From a virus: a stretch of 58,581 nucleotides of DNA. Position 1 is the stretch's first letter. Every line of letters begins with the position of its first letter. The position numbers were made by a program, and so were the translations under genes. Positions 43,732 to 52,499 of this stretch are shown here, piece by piece. The stretch covers positions 1 to 58,581 of IMG/VR virus record IMGVR_UViG_3300025096_001538. The stretch is one strand, 5' to 3'. The notes below the pieces were generated by a model that had not been told where the DNA came from, made no database searches, and worked only from the letters and a program-made list of their open reading frames with translations.

Positions 43732-44584
43732 TGTGAAGTTCCTTAATAAGTTCGTAATACCTCATTAATGACACAACCTGTTTATCTTTAACTATTTTAC
43801 CTTTCTGTAAAGTATCTGTCTGTTTAATTGCCTCTGATAATTTAATTTTTGTAATATCATCATTAACTCTTGGTAAAATCTTTGTAAGGATTTCTTTAAC
43901 CTTTTTCACTTCACTATTTATAAATTCTCTTAGTGAATTGGTATTAGAAATATTGTTAATATATTCTTTTAATAAATTTCTTTGCATTGAATTAAGACTC
44001 TTATATCTACCATTAAAGTTATCCACCATCAATTGATAAGAAAGTAATCGTAAATCTTTATCTTCTTCCTTAAATTCAGAAATTATTTGACTATCTGTAT
44101 TCTTCAATTTAACTTTGTTACGAGTAATATGTTCTATAACGGAAAAAGTACTTTCTACTTCTTCTGTAGGATTGAATATGGGCGTAGTTTCTACAATAAA
44201 TTTCTTATAAATTGAAGCATACACTTTATAATTAGGAATGCGAGCCCTAAAGAAATCCTCTACAATATAATTCTTCTTAATCTCTTTAATAAGATTATAC
44301 TTTTCAGTACGAAGTTTCTTATTTTGTAATTTTTGCCTTGCCCTTACGACAGCATCGACTAATTTCTCTGCCTTATGAGAAGAATTATAATTCTCTTTTA
44401 ACAAAACCTGATATAATTGATTTTCCTTACCGAGTTCTGTGTTCTCGTTAAAGAATTTTTTTAGCATCTCTACAGATTTACTTTTATCATCACCATTCAT
44501 TACATCTACGGTGATTTGACGGGATATTAATTCAAAAAGAATTCCCGTATTCTTAATCTTCGAGTGTTTTACTCGTTGGGCCAT
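43718..44584 (-). CDS. Conserved head-region protein downstream of portal
   Basis: 288 residues, almost entirely helical and basic. The N-terminus (K-N-T-G-I-L-F-E-L-I-S-R-Q-I-T) followed by E-L-G-K-E-N-Q-L-Y-Q-V-L-L is a pattern I associate with proteins encoded beside the portal gene in other T4-like marine phages. It may be a prohead core or assembly protein (the T4 gp67/gp68 position), but there is no sequence proof. The ATG at 44584 is preceded by a GGAGC site and a promoter-like element 34 bases upstream. Confidence 0.62.
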   Translation of the reverse strand: MAQRVKHSKIKNTGILFELISRQITVDVMNGDDKSKSVEMLKKFFNENTELGKENQLYQVLLKENYNSSHKAEKLVDAVVRARQKLQNKKLRTEKYNLIKEIKKNYIVEDFFRARIPNYKVYASIYKKFIVETTPIFNPTEEVESTFSVIEHITRNKVKLKNTDSQIISEFKEEDKDLRLLSYQLMVDNFNGRYKSLNSMQRNLLKEYINNISNTNSLREFINSEVKKVKEILTKILPRVNDDITKIKLSEAIKQTDTLQKGKIVKDKQVVSLMRYYELIKELHNVTS

Positions 44585-44618
44585 AATCTATGCTCCTAAA
44601 TGTGTATAGTTCTTCATC

Positions 44619-44628
44619 TATAAATATA
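44619..44628 (-). promoter_or_regulatory. TATATTTATA element after portal gene
   Basis: Sense-strand TATATTTATA lies 34 bases before the ATG at 44584, in the 66-base gap after the portal stop. Confidence 0.45.
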
Positions 44629-44650
44629 AAAACTTCTAATAATTCGTCAT

Positions 44651-46534
44651 TTAAGTATCACTTAAAGACGAAGATACTTCAGTTTTATATTCTTCTTCTA
44701 CATCAGTCGTTTCTACCAATATTTTTTGGTCTGCTCGACTTACTTTTCCTAAACTTTTCTTTAATGCGTCGTAATGTGCTAATGCAATTCCATATTTTGG
44801 ACTTCCACTACCACCTTTTCGTTTATCGTGTGCTCCAAGTGGATCACGACCTCTTACACTTGAATCTTTTCCGTGTTTAGGACCTTCCTTTGGACGACCA
44901 CTTCCTGGCCACCCATCGTCTGGCATATCCATTTCTAATTCTCTACTTGTTCTTGCTGTTCTTGCTCCTGGTGGTTGTGGTCCAGGTACTCCTGGCATTC
45001 CACCTTCTGCCCCACCAGCGTCCATCATTGCTCCTTGTGTTCCGATGGCTTCGTTACTTTGAACTGGATCATTTCCTTCCATTTCAATCTGTGACCATCT
45101 AAACTTTCGTTTTTGGTCTTTTAGTAATCCAAGTCTAACTTCTTCTTTTTCTTCTTCTGTAAATTTAAATACATTATCATAAATCCACTCCGAATCTGCT
45201 ATTTTAGCGTCCATCATTGATTGTGCTAAACTTTGTTTGTTATTCCACAATTCAATTTTTTCTTCTTCATATATTGTAGATGGGTTTTTTAGATTTAATT
45301 CAAAATTAACCAAGTCTTGATCTGTATATCCTTGTGCGTATAAATGAACGATTGCAATTTTTGTCAATTCACTAATCGTAATTCTCTGTATCCTCTCAAT
45401 GGTTCTTGCAAATCTTACATCTTCTGCTGCCAATGTTGCTTTACTACCAACACTTTCTTCATATCCAAGAAATGCCTTTGGTATCTTTAACGCTGCCATT
45501 AACTTGTTTCTTAGATACTCAATATCTTCAACTGCCTCATAAGTAAGTCCTGGTAAATTCTCTATTTGAGTTCCACTATCTCCACCACGAACTGGTAAAA
45601 AGAAATCCTCTGTAAGATTTTGGATATTATATTTCAAATTATAATCACCTGTATTTTGATCCATTACAGGTGCCTTCTTCATCTTATTGATTATCTTTTG
45701 CATAAAGTTTTCGACTTCTGCGGGTGGAATATTACCAATATCTATTTTGAAAACTCTCTTTTCTGGTGCTCTCATGATTCTATGAATTAACATAGCATCT
45801 TCCATAAGAGATAATTGTTTCCATATCTTACGGGCTCCTTCAATCATACCTTTACCATAAGGTAAGAAGTTTGCGTCCGACAATAATCTGAAATGTGCTA
45901 TTTCATAATTTTCCATTTCTTTATTCCCAGACATAACTGAACTATGTCTTGAATCACCTTCTTCAACTATAAAAGTAACCAAATATGGATTATCTGGATC
46001 TTCTCCTTCAACACGAGTAACATCATATGCCGAAAGTGGAACTACATTTGTAATACCATACTTTTCCTTGATATCTAAATAGAGATAAAAATCTCCATAC
46101 TTACATAGGTTACGAACCCACGGCCAAAGATTAAATTCTATATTCAACACATCATAAAATAAATTATGTAAAATATCATGAATATTTTCATTATCTGAAT
46201 TGATTTCTAATATACTTCCATATTCATTTTTCATTGTAGATTCATCTGCATATACATCAAGTGCACTTGATATAATTGCATCATTGTCCATTTCTTCATA
46301 ATCTCTAAACAGAGCTAATCGTTGTGCTTGAAAACTAATTGCCTGTGAATGTCCATATCCACCTGTTGATAAATTAGTATGTAATCTTGACCATCTATCT
46401 ACAAGACTATTTCTCTGAGCACTTTGAACTCTATCCGTATCAGCAATTTTTAACTTCTTACCACCTGCATGTCTTACTATTACATTTGTGGAAAAAAGTC
46501 GTCTTAATCTTGCTCTTAAATTTGTTTGTGCCAT
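44651..46534 (-). CDS. Portal protein (gp20-like)
   Basis: 627 residues (T4 gp20: 524). It shows D-N-D-A-I-I-S-S-A-L-D-V-Y-A-D-E, F-N-L-W-P-W-V-R-N-L-C-K-Y-G-D-F, P-L-S-A-Y-D-V-T-R, I-H-R-I-M-R-A-P-E-K-R-V-F, P-V-R-G-G-D-S-G-T-Q-I and I-P-K-A-F-L-G-Y-E-E, all hallmarks of gp20. The C-terminal about 110 residues are a Gly/Pro/Met-rich extension (M-P-G-V-P-G-P-Q-P-P and so on) ending in an acidic Ser/Thr tail, absent from T4. It forms the DNA entry ring and nucleates the prohead. Confidence 0.94.
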   Translation of the reverse strand: MAQTNLRARLRRLFSTNVIVRHAGGKKLKIADTDRVQSAQRNSLVDRWSRLHTNLSTGGYGHSQAISFQAQRLALFRDYEEMDNDAIISSALDVYADESTMKNEYGSILEINSDNENIHDILHNLFYDVLNIEFNLWPWVRNLCKYGDFYLYLDIKEKYGITNVVPLSAYDVTRVEGEDPDNPYLVTFIVEEGDSRHSSVMSGNKEMENYEIAHFRLLSDANFLPYGKGMIEGARKIWKQLSLMEDAMLIHRIMRAPEKRVFKIDIGNIPPAEVENFMQKIINKMKKAPVMDQNTGDYNLKYNIQNLTEDFFLPVRGGDSGTQIENLPGLTYEAVEDIEYLRNKLMAALKIPKAFLGYEESVGSKATLAAEDVRFARTIERIQRITISELTKIAIVHLYAQGYTDQDLVNFELNLKNPSTIYEEEKIELWNNKQSLAQSMMDAKIADSEWIYDNVFKFTEEEKEEVRLGLLKDQKRKFRWSQIEMEGNDPVQSNEAIGTQGAMMDAGGAEGGMPGVPGPQPPGARTARTSRELEMDMPDDGWPGSGRPKEGPKHGKDSSVRGRDPLGAHDKRKGGSGSPKYGIALAHYDALKKSLGKVSRADQKILVETTDVEEEYKTEVSSSLSDT

Positions 46535-46546
46535 TTTATCCTCTTA

Positions 46547-48121
46547 TTATTTTATTAACCAAGTTAGATCTTCTTTTGTATTTCCAGTTTCCATTACCCA
46601 TTCATCATTTTGATTGTCGGTCTGTGTATAAACTGGTTCATAATCTAACATTTTACTTAGGACTGTTTTTTGTAGGGCAATTCCTTCTGCGTTCAACCTT
46701 AATGCAGTATCTCTTACCCACAATCCAATTGCTAAACTCATTGCAAGGTCATCATTATATCCTTCCATTGCTTCAGCTCTGTTGTTGTGCCATATAAACA
46801 CAAATAATTCATCAATTAATCTGTCCGAATGAACGATAACAGATTTTTCTCTGAAATATTCTTCTAATTTCGCGATTACTAATGGTCTTGTTTTCATTGT
46901 CATACTAAATCCAGGTACCATTTGTCTTTCGGAATTCCTATATCGGTTTGTTACTTGTCTTGCAACATCAACATACCTTAAATCTTTACTTGTATAAAAT
47001 AGATTATCATATTCTCTATCAATTACTTGTTGAATAGCTGCCCAACCAATACTTGAGTTCTCAATAACTAATAACGCGTTATTAAACTCCATAGCAGTAT
47101 TCATACATAAATTACCAAAATCTTTGGTAGAAATCTTTCCCTTGTATTCTGCAACTTGTTCCATGCTCTCTATTTCAATTACATGAAATGCAGAAAAATC
47201 AGCTCCATCACCACGGGCGACATCAGCAGCCACTACATAATTTTTATTATAATTTGGTTGTCTCCAAATCCACAAGTTACTATCAATTCCTCGTTTCTCA
47301 ACAGGTTCTTCAATTTGTTTTTCTCTGTATTCCTCTAAAATAACACCATCAATAACACCTTGTCCAGAAGTGATAAAGTCACAATCACATTCTTGTGCTG
47401 CTCCACTTGGTCCCAATAACTTATCTTGCTCATCTCTCCAATCTTGTTCTCTATCAGGATGAACCGTCCAATGTAATTTGATTGTATTCCAATCATTCTC
47501 ACCTTCTTCTGCACCTACCCAAGTTTTGTGAAACCAATTACCAACACCATTTGGTGTAGATAGGGCAATACATTGTCCACCAGTTGATAGAGTACTTTGT
47601 GCAGCAGTCCATATTGTATCAATCTTGTCAATAAATGCTGCCTCATCAATAACGAGTAAAGATAGTGCCTCTGAACGACCTGCGTCCTCAGTACTTGATA
47701 TTGCTTTTACTTGTGAACCATTTGAATATCGTAGTGAGAGTTTGTTATCCTCAACACAATTTGACCTTACCCAACTCGGTAGGTTTGCGTGCATAACTCG
47801 GATTTTCGTAACCAAGTTTTTAGCGGTATCTTGTTTAGTTGCAATAACCAATATATTCTTGTCTGATTGAAATGTCATCATCCATAAAGAGTATCCAGCG
47901 GTTAATGTTGATATTCCCAACTGGCGTGCCTTCAGAATAACATTATAATTATTATTTTTAAAATCATTTAGAGAAGCTTCTTGAAACGGATATAAAGCAA
48001 AAGGAACTTTACCTCTTAGTGGATGTTGAATTACAGCATACTTTTTTAGGAAGTACACAGGGTCTTGTGCACATTTTAAATATTCCTTTTTGATGACTGA
48101 CTTTATATTCTTATCACTCAT
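46547..48121 (-). CDS. Large terminase subunit (gp17-like)
   Basis: 524 residues from the ATG at 48121, chosen because it makes a TAATG overlap with the upstream gene; a longer reading from 48157 is unlikely. The ATPase has a Walker A variant A-R-Q-L-G-I-S-T (65-72), Walker B L-L-V-I-D-E (155-160) and a coupling motif near S-T-P-N-G. The nuclease domain carries A-A-D-V-A-R-G-D (about 300), with further acidic residues at V-I-E-N-S and D-D-L-A-M. It pumps DNA through the portal encoded next. T4 gp17 is 610 residues. The small subunit (gp16) was not identified. Confidence 0.95.
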   Translation of the reverse strand: MSDKNIKSVIKKEYLKCAQDPVYFLKKYAVIQHPLRGKVPFALYPFQEASLNDFKNNNYNVILKARQLGISTLTAGYSLWMMTFQSDKNILVIATKQDTAKNLVTKIRVMHANLPSWVRSNCVEDNKLSLRYSNGSQVKAISSTEDAGRSEALSLLVIDEAAFIDKIDTIWTAAQSTLSTGGQCIALSTPNGVGNWFHKTWVGAEEGENDWNTIKLHWTVHPDREQDWRDEQDKLLGPSGAAQECDCDFITSGQGVIDGVILEEYREKQIEEPVEKRGIDSNLWIWRQPNYNKNYVVAADVARGDGADFSAFHVIEIESMEQVAEYKGKISTKDFGNLCMNTAMEFNNALLVIENSSIGWAAIQQVIDREYDNLFYTSKDLRYVDVARQVTNRYRNSERQMVPGFSMTMKTRPLVIAKLEEYFREKSVIVHSDRLIDELFVFIWHNNRAEAMEGYNDDLAMSLAIGLWVRDTALRLNAEGIALQKTVLSKMLDYEPVYTQTDNQNDEWVMETGNTKEDLTWLIK

Positions 48122-48486
48122 TATAATTTTCCAAATACAAATCCTATTACTAACCACAAATATTGGTTTTCATACCATTTAGGTTCAACTAATTTAACCA
48201 TCTTTTCGTTCATTTTCTCACGAGCATGTAATAAAACAATCTGTTTGTCTTTTGCGTTTAATAGTAAAGAATCAAGTTCTGTCTGATTCTCCAACTTTTT
48301 CATTAAACCTTCATAATCACTAATTACTAATTTCTGTGATGATATCAATGAATCGGCCTTTTCAATTTTACCTTCCCATTGAGCATCTCGTTGTTTAATC
48401 ATTTCCAACGCTTCTTCTTGTGTAAAAGTTTGTTGCCCAAATAGTGGGATGGATAATAATAATATCCATAGATATTTCATTTTCAT
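48121..48486 (-). CDS. Secreted or membrane-bound coiled-coil protein, spanin-like
   Basis: About 121 residues from the ATG at 48486. A signal peptide or anchor (K-Y-L-W-I-L-L-L-S-I-P-L-F-G) is followed by a coiled coil (about 20-95) and a C-terminal hydrophobic segment (Y-L-W-L-V-I-G-F-V-F). This layout fits a periplasm-spanning lysis protein, but other envelope roles are possible. It is coupled to the terminase gene (TAATG). Confidence 0.5.
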   Translation of the reverse strand: MKMKYLWILLLSIPLFGQQTFTQEEALEMIKQRDAQWEGKIEKADSLISSQKLVISDYEGLMKKLENQTELDSLLLNAKDKQIVLLHAREKMNEKMVKLVEPKWYENQYLWLVIGFVFGKL

Positions 48487-48490
48487 TCTA

Positions 48491-48775
48491 CTATCGTTGT
48501 TTTTGAAGTACATAGACTACACCAGTTCCACCAATAGTTACTTTACTTACACCAATTTCGTAAACTTGACCTGCGGTTAGTGCTGCGGCCGCTATAGGTC
48601 CACCTTGAATCGGTGTAAGTACAACATTACTTGCATTTTGAACAAGTACTGCTGCTCCGTATCCCATTGATCCAGTAAATGCTACTGTGGTGTTTGAGGC
48701 CACTTTAACTGCCCTGTTATATTTACCAGGCGTCGGTGTAGGTAAACTACGAAACATTGTTCCTGCATCTGCCAT
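48491..48775 (-). CDS. Small beta-rich structural protein
   Basis: 94 residues, low in charge, rich in Val, Ala, Gly and Thr, with repeated strands (V-A-F-T-G-S-M-G-Y-G-A-A-V-L-V, V-G-K-like turn, T-G-V-V-Y-V-L-Q). The composition suits a virion surface or decoration protein. It has a GGAG-type site before the ATG. No family was recognised. Confidence 0.62.
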   Translation of the reverse strand: MADAGTMFRSLPTPTPGKYNRAVKVASNTTVAFTGSMGYGAAVLVQNASNVVLTPIQGGPIAAAALTAGQVYEIGVSKVTIGGTGVVYVLQKQR

Positions 48776-48796
48776 TTTTTATCTCCTTATATATAA

Positions 48797-49108
48797 TTAT
48801 TTACTCTTGGAAAACTTACGAAGAAACTCCTCTGCTGATTCTACATCATCACTTTCGTAGGCTGTTTCCATTTTGGCGACCTTTTTCTTATGAATGGTCA
48901 ACTTTCTTTTTTGATTTGTTATCTCTTTTTTATTTTCTGTTTTATTTTCTTGTAATTTTTCTATTCCCTTTTCTATCTCTTTTTCTTTCTTTTTATTTTC
49001 TTTTATAGCCTTTCCTAATTCTTTTACCTCTTTACTTTTGACCGCTCCTGCAGCAAAAAGTCCACCAACTAAACCAAAGAATCCTAATATGAGTTTCCAT
49101 ATTTTCAT
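48797..49108 (-). CDS. Membrane-anchored coiled-coil protein
   Basis: 103 residues. An N-terminal membrane segment (about 5-22, L-I-L-G-F-F-G-L-V-G-G-L-F) is followed by a Lys/Glu coiled coil (25-85). This is the layout of an inner-membrane spanin (Rz type), and it lies two genes from the secreted protein at 48121. The pairing is only suggestive. Confidence 0.5.
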   Translation of the reverse strand: MKIWKLILGFFGLVGGLFAAGAVKSKEVKELGKAIKENKKKEKEIEKGIEKLQENKTENKKEITNQKRKLTIHKKKVAKMETAYESDDVESAEEFLRKFSKSK

Positions 49109-49110
49109 TA

Positions 49111-49398
49111 TTACATCTCCATTATTTTTTTGTAAGTAGATTTACCCTCTAATTGTTTTGTTTTAGAAGGTTCGTCAAAATCACTATCATCAGGTTCTTG
49201 GTACTTTCCATACCCCTCACCATCTCGTGAAATCTTTTCTTGAACGGGTTTAGGTATTCTAAAATTTACAACCTTTCTTCCGTTTATTGTTGGCATTCCC
49301 CAATCATCTTTACCAATCTCTTTAACTTTAATTTTTTTATTCTTGAATCTACCACCTAAAATGGTATCTCCAATATTCACATCTATTGTAATGGCCAT
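49111..49398 (-). CDS. Small hypothetical protein with SH3-like pattern
   Basis: 95 residues. The N-terminal 60 residues have alternating strands (V-N-I-G-D-T-I-L-G-G-R-F-K-N-K-K-I-K-V, then W-G-M-P-T-I-N-G-R-K-V) that suggest a small beta-barrel. The rest is acidic and disordered. It follows the leader-bearing 50078/49398 pair. The function is unknown. Confidence 0.62.
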   Translation of the reverse strand: MAITIDVNIGDTILGGRFKNKKIKVKEIGKDDWGMPTINGRKVVNFRIPKPVQEKISRDGEGYGKYQEPDDSDFDEPSKTKQLEGKSTYKKIMEM

Positions 49399-50078
49399 TA
49401 ATTAACTCCTTTTGGTAATAAGTCAACCAACTTTCCACCTTTCCATTCTCTACCTTTAACTTTACCCATTATTCTGTGGTCTTTCCACTTACCCCACAAT
49501 TTTTTATTATTCGCGAAAACTTTTTGTCCACTTGGATTCACTTGTCTATATCCACTATCGCTTCCCATTTTCTTTGAACCAGGTTCAGGCGTTGATGGGA
49601 TTCCACCACTTTTAGTTCCTTCAGGCGGTGTAGTAGGTTTAACTAATGTTTCTGAAGTAGAATAAAAATTTGCCGTTTCAGGTGGAATAGTATATTCTTG
49701 TTTTCTATGAAATCCGTGTATACCATAAACCCTTTGTTTAGGTGATAATGGTGGTGTATCATCTCTAAGTTCTTCTGCCTTAACTTCTGAATTACCATCG
49801 GGATCACTTAAATATTTATATAATTTACCTGCATCTCTTTTTGCCCGTCTTTCATTGTTCAAACTATCTGGTCCACCATAGATATTATCTGATGCTGGAA
49901 AATCAATTTGTTGCATTCCACGAGTTAAACTTGCAGGTCCTACATATCGTCTTTCACCTCGTTTGGTATATAAACCATCTGGCCATGCATCACCAATATC
50001 TGTCGTGCCAGTGCCTCCACCCCCAGAATATGAGCCCTCCTTAATGATTTCCCATAATCCCTGTTCAAATGTGTTCAC
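49398..50078 (-). CDS. Gly/Pro-rich protein with I-I-K-E leader
   Basis: About 226 residues from a GTG at 50078 that forms a TAGTG overlap with the upstream gene (a TTG at 50090 is the alternative). The first residues (N-T-F-E-Q-G-L-W-E-I-I-K-E-G-S-Y) end in an I-x-E site. The remaining part is rich in Gly, Pro, Tyr and Lys and looks largely disordered, with a basic C-terminal patch (K-G-R-E-W-K-G-G-K). It is probably packaged with the DNA if the leader is used. No domain was recognised. Confidence 0.58.
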   Translation of the reverse strand: MNTFEQGLWEIIKEGSYSGGGGTGTTDIGDAWPDGLYTKRGERRYVGPASLTRGMQQIDFPASDNIYGGPDSLNNERRAKRDAGKLYKYLSDPDGNSEVKAEELRDDTPPLSPKQRVYGIHGFHRKQEYTIPPETANFYSTSETLVKPTTPPEGTKSGGIPSTPEPGSKKMGSDSGYRQVNPSGQKVFANNKKLWGKWKDHRIMGKVKGREWKGGKLVDLLPKGVN

Positions 50079-50803
50079 TATGCTCTCCAACTTATCATAA
50101 GGTTTTGTCCGTCAAGTTTTTCCGTTACATTATCTTCTCGGTGTAACTCTCCACCTAAACCTCTTTCTATGATATTCTTCAAATCTTTAAATGTTAAATC
50201 TTTATCATCAAAAGGATGTGCCATATGTCCGTATGCTCCACCCTCTGTAATTAATTCTCTAAGTTCATCACTCCACCAATCTTTTGTTAATGGATTATAT
50301 TTTTCAACATGAAGTCTTGGTCGTTTCTTATCACCATCAAAATTCTCATCAGAATCGGCCGATTTTGTTGATGCATCAGGACCAACTCCGGCTGCCATTG
50401 GTGGACCGGCTATTAATTGATCTTTATCAACTCCCATCCATTGTATTACCTTCCAACCTAAACTATCCATTACATTTCGTAAAGTCTTTTTATACTTTTT
50501 TACCTCTCCGTGAGATATTGGATTTGTTGCCCTGTAAGACATAGTATAATCTTCTTCTGGATCCATTGCTCCTTTACTTAATATATACTGGACTACTTTC
50601 CATCCTAATTCGTTCTGCATTGATTCAACCCATTTTTCCGTTTCTTGTTTATATTGGGTTAAAGTTCTGAAAAATGTTGGAGGTCCGTCATCAACTGGTG
50701 CATTTACACCCATAGTTCCTTCTTTTAAAATCTCTGTAATATCATTTTCAACTAAAAAATCTCCTATGACATCACCACTAAATTCTTTTAAATAATCTCT
50801 CAT
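50078..50803 (-). CDS. Leader-bearing protein ending in the catalytic fragment of a split ligase
   Basis: 241 residues. The N-terminus has stacked protease sites (F-L-V-E near 16-19, I-T-E at 22-24, I-L-K-E at 25-28). Residues 29-180 carry two similar helices with the segment G-W-K-V-(V/I)-Q (67-72 and 116-121), so a duplicated module. After another site (L-I-T-E, ending at 187), the last 54 residues read G-A-Y-G-H-M-A-H-P-F-D-D, L-K-N-I-I-E-R-G-L-G-G and E-K-L-D-G-Q-N-L (K229-L-D-G232), which is motif I of the nucleotidyltransferase/ligase superfamily. The chain stops nine residues later, so the rest of the ligase fold is missing here. It is present at the C-terminus of the 952-residue protein at 52763. 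Confidence 0.7.
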   Translation of the reverse strand: MRDYLKEFSGDVIGDFLVENDITEILKEGTMGVNAPVDDGPPTFFRTLTQYKQETEKWVESMQNELGWKVVQYILSKGAMDPEEDYTMSYRATNPISHGEVKKYKKTLRNVMDSLGWKVIQWMGVDKDQLIAGPPMAAGVGPDASTKSADSDENFDGDKKRPRLHVEKYNPLTKDWWSDELRELITEGGAYGHMAHPFDDKDLTFKDLKNIIERGLGGELHREDNVTEKLDGQNLMISWRA

Positions 50804-51360
50804 CTTGTTTCAACTTTATTTTTATCCAACCACCATTGAACTTTATTAACAACTACATCAAAATTTCTGTGGCTTCTACTCAAATCAAATGAACTCCAAT
50901 AATCTTTTACCAAATAATATGCTGGTTCTACATCTTTTGAACCAGGTCTGATATTTCCTACAACTTGATTTGATTGCATATCTGAATCTACATGATATTT
51001 CAAATAATCATAATCAAATGGATTTGAATAATAATCATTTTCATAAATCCATTTTAAAATCGGGTCAAACTTTACGCCCTTTAAGAACCAATCAGCAGGT
51101 CCTCTAAATTTACTATGTCCCCAACCTTGTACATAAGCGTAATACTGATACATTATGTTAGTAGGATATCTTTTATTACCTGGCCTTCCCTTGTAATCTA
51201 ATTTATTAAACCCCTCTTTCATAACTTCCTTACAAAGTTTTTTTGTACCAGATGGTATCTTACTTTTTTTACCAGTTTCTTTTTGAGCCTGTTTAATAAT
51301 TTTCTCAAAATCTGATGTAGTTACTATTCGTTCTACAATAAGTTCTTTTAATTTAATCAT
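50800..51360 (-). CDS. Leader-bearing hypothetical protein
   Basis: 186 residues, starting M-I-K-L-K-E-L-I-V-E, the shared leader, with predicted cleavage after E10. The mature protein is rich in Tyr, Trp and Lys (Y-Q-Y-Y-A-Y-V-Q-G-W-G-H-S-K-F-R-G-P-A-D-W-F). It may be a compact domain; no enzyme family was recognised. Both ends overlap neighbours as ATGA. Confidence 0.65.
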   Translation of the reverse strand: MIKLKELIVERIVTTSDFEKIIKQAQKETGKKSKIPSGTKKLCKEVMKEGFNKLDYKGRPGNKRYPTNIMYQYYAYVQGWGHSKFRGPADWFLKGVKFDPILKWIYENDYYSNPFDYDYLKYHVDSDMQSNQVVGNIRPGSKDVEPAYYLVKDYWSSFDLSRSHRNFDVVVNKVQWWLDKNKVETR

Positions 51361-51617
51361 CTTTTTTCCAAGTCAAATGCTCTGGTCAACATAGCGCCGG
51401 CATGTTGAAGTTCAAGACGAGCTTTTTCATACTTCTTAAAGTATCTCATTAAAGTTCTATTCTTACTCTTTTTAATATCATCCTCAAGTTCATACCAAAG
51501 TCGTCCATCTCGTGATTTATGAATATAATCACTACCAACTTTTAGTAATTTTTGGTGATTCCATGAAATATCTGAAAGGTCTACCTTTTCTTCTAATATT
51601 TTTTTAAGTTTAATCAT
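51357..51617 (-). CDS. Leader-bearing small basic protein
   Basis: 86 residues, starting M-I-K-L-K-K-I-L-E-E, the shared leader. The mature part is helical with many Lys, Arg and Leu residues, resembling a small DNA-associated internal protein. The start makes a TAATG overlap with the previous gene. Confidence 0.65.
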   Translation of the reverse strand: MIKLKKILEEKVDLSDISWNHQKLLKVGSDYIHKSRDGRLWYELEDDIKKSKNRTLMRYFKKYEKARLELQHAGAMLTRAFDLEKR

Positions 51618-51889
51618 TATCTTTTGTAATAATCTTCAAAACGTTTGTAAGCTGCCCGTTCATCAAATTTACCCTGACGTTTTACACCAATTTTTATTGC
51701 ATCTATAAATGCATGCTTCAAACCAGGAGAATTAAAATCTGACATCATTTTATTGATGTTATCGATTGACCTTCCAATTCCTGCAATGGCGTTTGTTAAT
51801 GGCTTCTTAAGCCGTTTAGCCTGTTTTTCATCTGCGGCGGCCACGCTATCTTCATCAGCCTCACTCATCATATCTTTTAATTTAATCAC
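51617..51889 (-). CDS. Leader-bearing small protein
   Basis: 90 residues from a GTG start. The leader M-I-K-L-K-D-M-M-S-E has Met in place of Leu before the Glu. The mature part has an acidic start and a basic helical C-terminus (K-I-G-V-K-R-Q-G-K, Y-K-R-F-E-D-Y-Y-K-R). It opens a run of three leader genes coupled by overlaps and has a promoter-like element 29 bases upstream. Confidence 0.63.
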   Translation of the reverse strand: MIKLKDMMSEADEDSVAAADEKQAKRLKKPLTNAIAGIGRSIDNINKMMSDFNSPGLKHAFIDAIKIGVKRQGKFDERAAYKRFEDYYKR

Positions 51890-51918
51890 TTATTATCTCC
51901 GATATATACTGATACACT

Positions 51919-51928
51919 TATAAATATT
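51919..51928 (-). promoter_or_regulatory. AATATTTATA element
   Basis: Sense-strand AATATTTATA lies 29 bases before the GTG at 51889 and overlaps the end of the previous gene by two bases. Confidence 0.4.
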
Positions 51929-52496
51929 AAACTTCTAAACTATTTAGTTTTTCTTCAACCTCTGTTTTCATCTTATTCAATTCTTCGAGAGCTTCTTTAG
52001 ACATAGTTTCAACTTGCTCTTTATTTTGACTCCACTTTTCTTTTTGTAATTCAACTTCTTTAATTCCAACAGAATCAAAAACTTCTACTGGCTTTGAAGC
52101 TTCTTCTTTCCAGTCCTCTATACTCCCAATTTGGTCTTTTATATAGGAAAGTTGATTGTTTAACACCTTTTTTTCTTCCCATTCCTCATATTTACCCTCA
52201 ATTCGAAGCTTATTTTCAAATTTTACTTGGCAATCAAAACAATGATTGTGTAATCTATACATTTTGTCATCTAATCGTCTTTTCATCACCTTTTTACACT
52301 CAGGACAAAACCAAGGAGTCTTTGCTTCCTTTAAAGCGTCCATTCGGTCATTTTTTCGTTCTCTTTCTGCCTTTATTTCTTCCTGTCGTTTCTTTTTTTC
52401 TTCTAAATCTTCCATATGTACAAAAATTCGTTTATCTGGTGTTTTACCACTTAAAATATCTTGTCTTGCCTTTACATGCCTTTGATGTTCATTCAT
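51927..52496 (-). CDS. Zinc-ribbon coiled-coil protein
   Basis: 189 residues. A charged helical N-terminus (1-60) precedes F-C-P-E-C-K-K (64-67 region) and, about 20 residues on, H-N-H-C-F-D-C, together a four-cysteine zinc ribbon. The second half is a Glu/Lys coiled coil. It may bind nucleic acid or act as an assembly adaptor. It does not carry the shared leader, which suggests it acts in the cell rather than inside the head. Confidence 0.65.
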   Translation of the reverse strand: MNEHQRHVKARQDILSGKTPDKRIFVHMEDLEEKKKRQEEIKAERERKNDRMDALKEAKTPWFCPECKKVMKRRLDDKMYRLHNHCFDCQVKFENKLRIEGKYEEWEEKKVLNNQLSYIKDQIGSIEDWKEEASKPVEVFDSVGIKEVELQKEKWSQNKEQVETMSKEALEELNKMKTEVEEKLNSLEV

Positions 52497-52499
52497 AAA

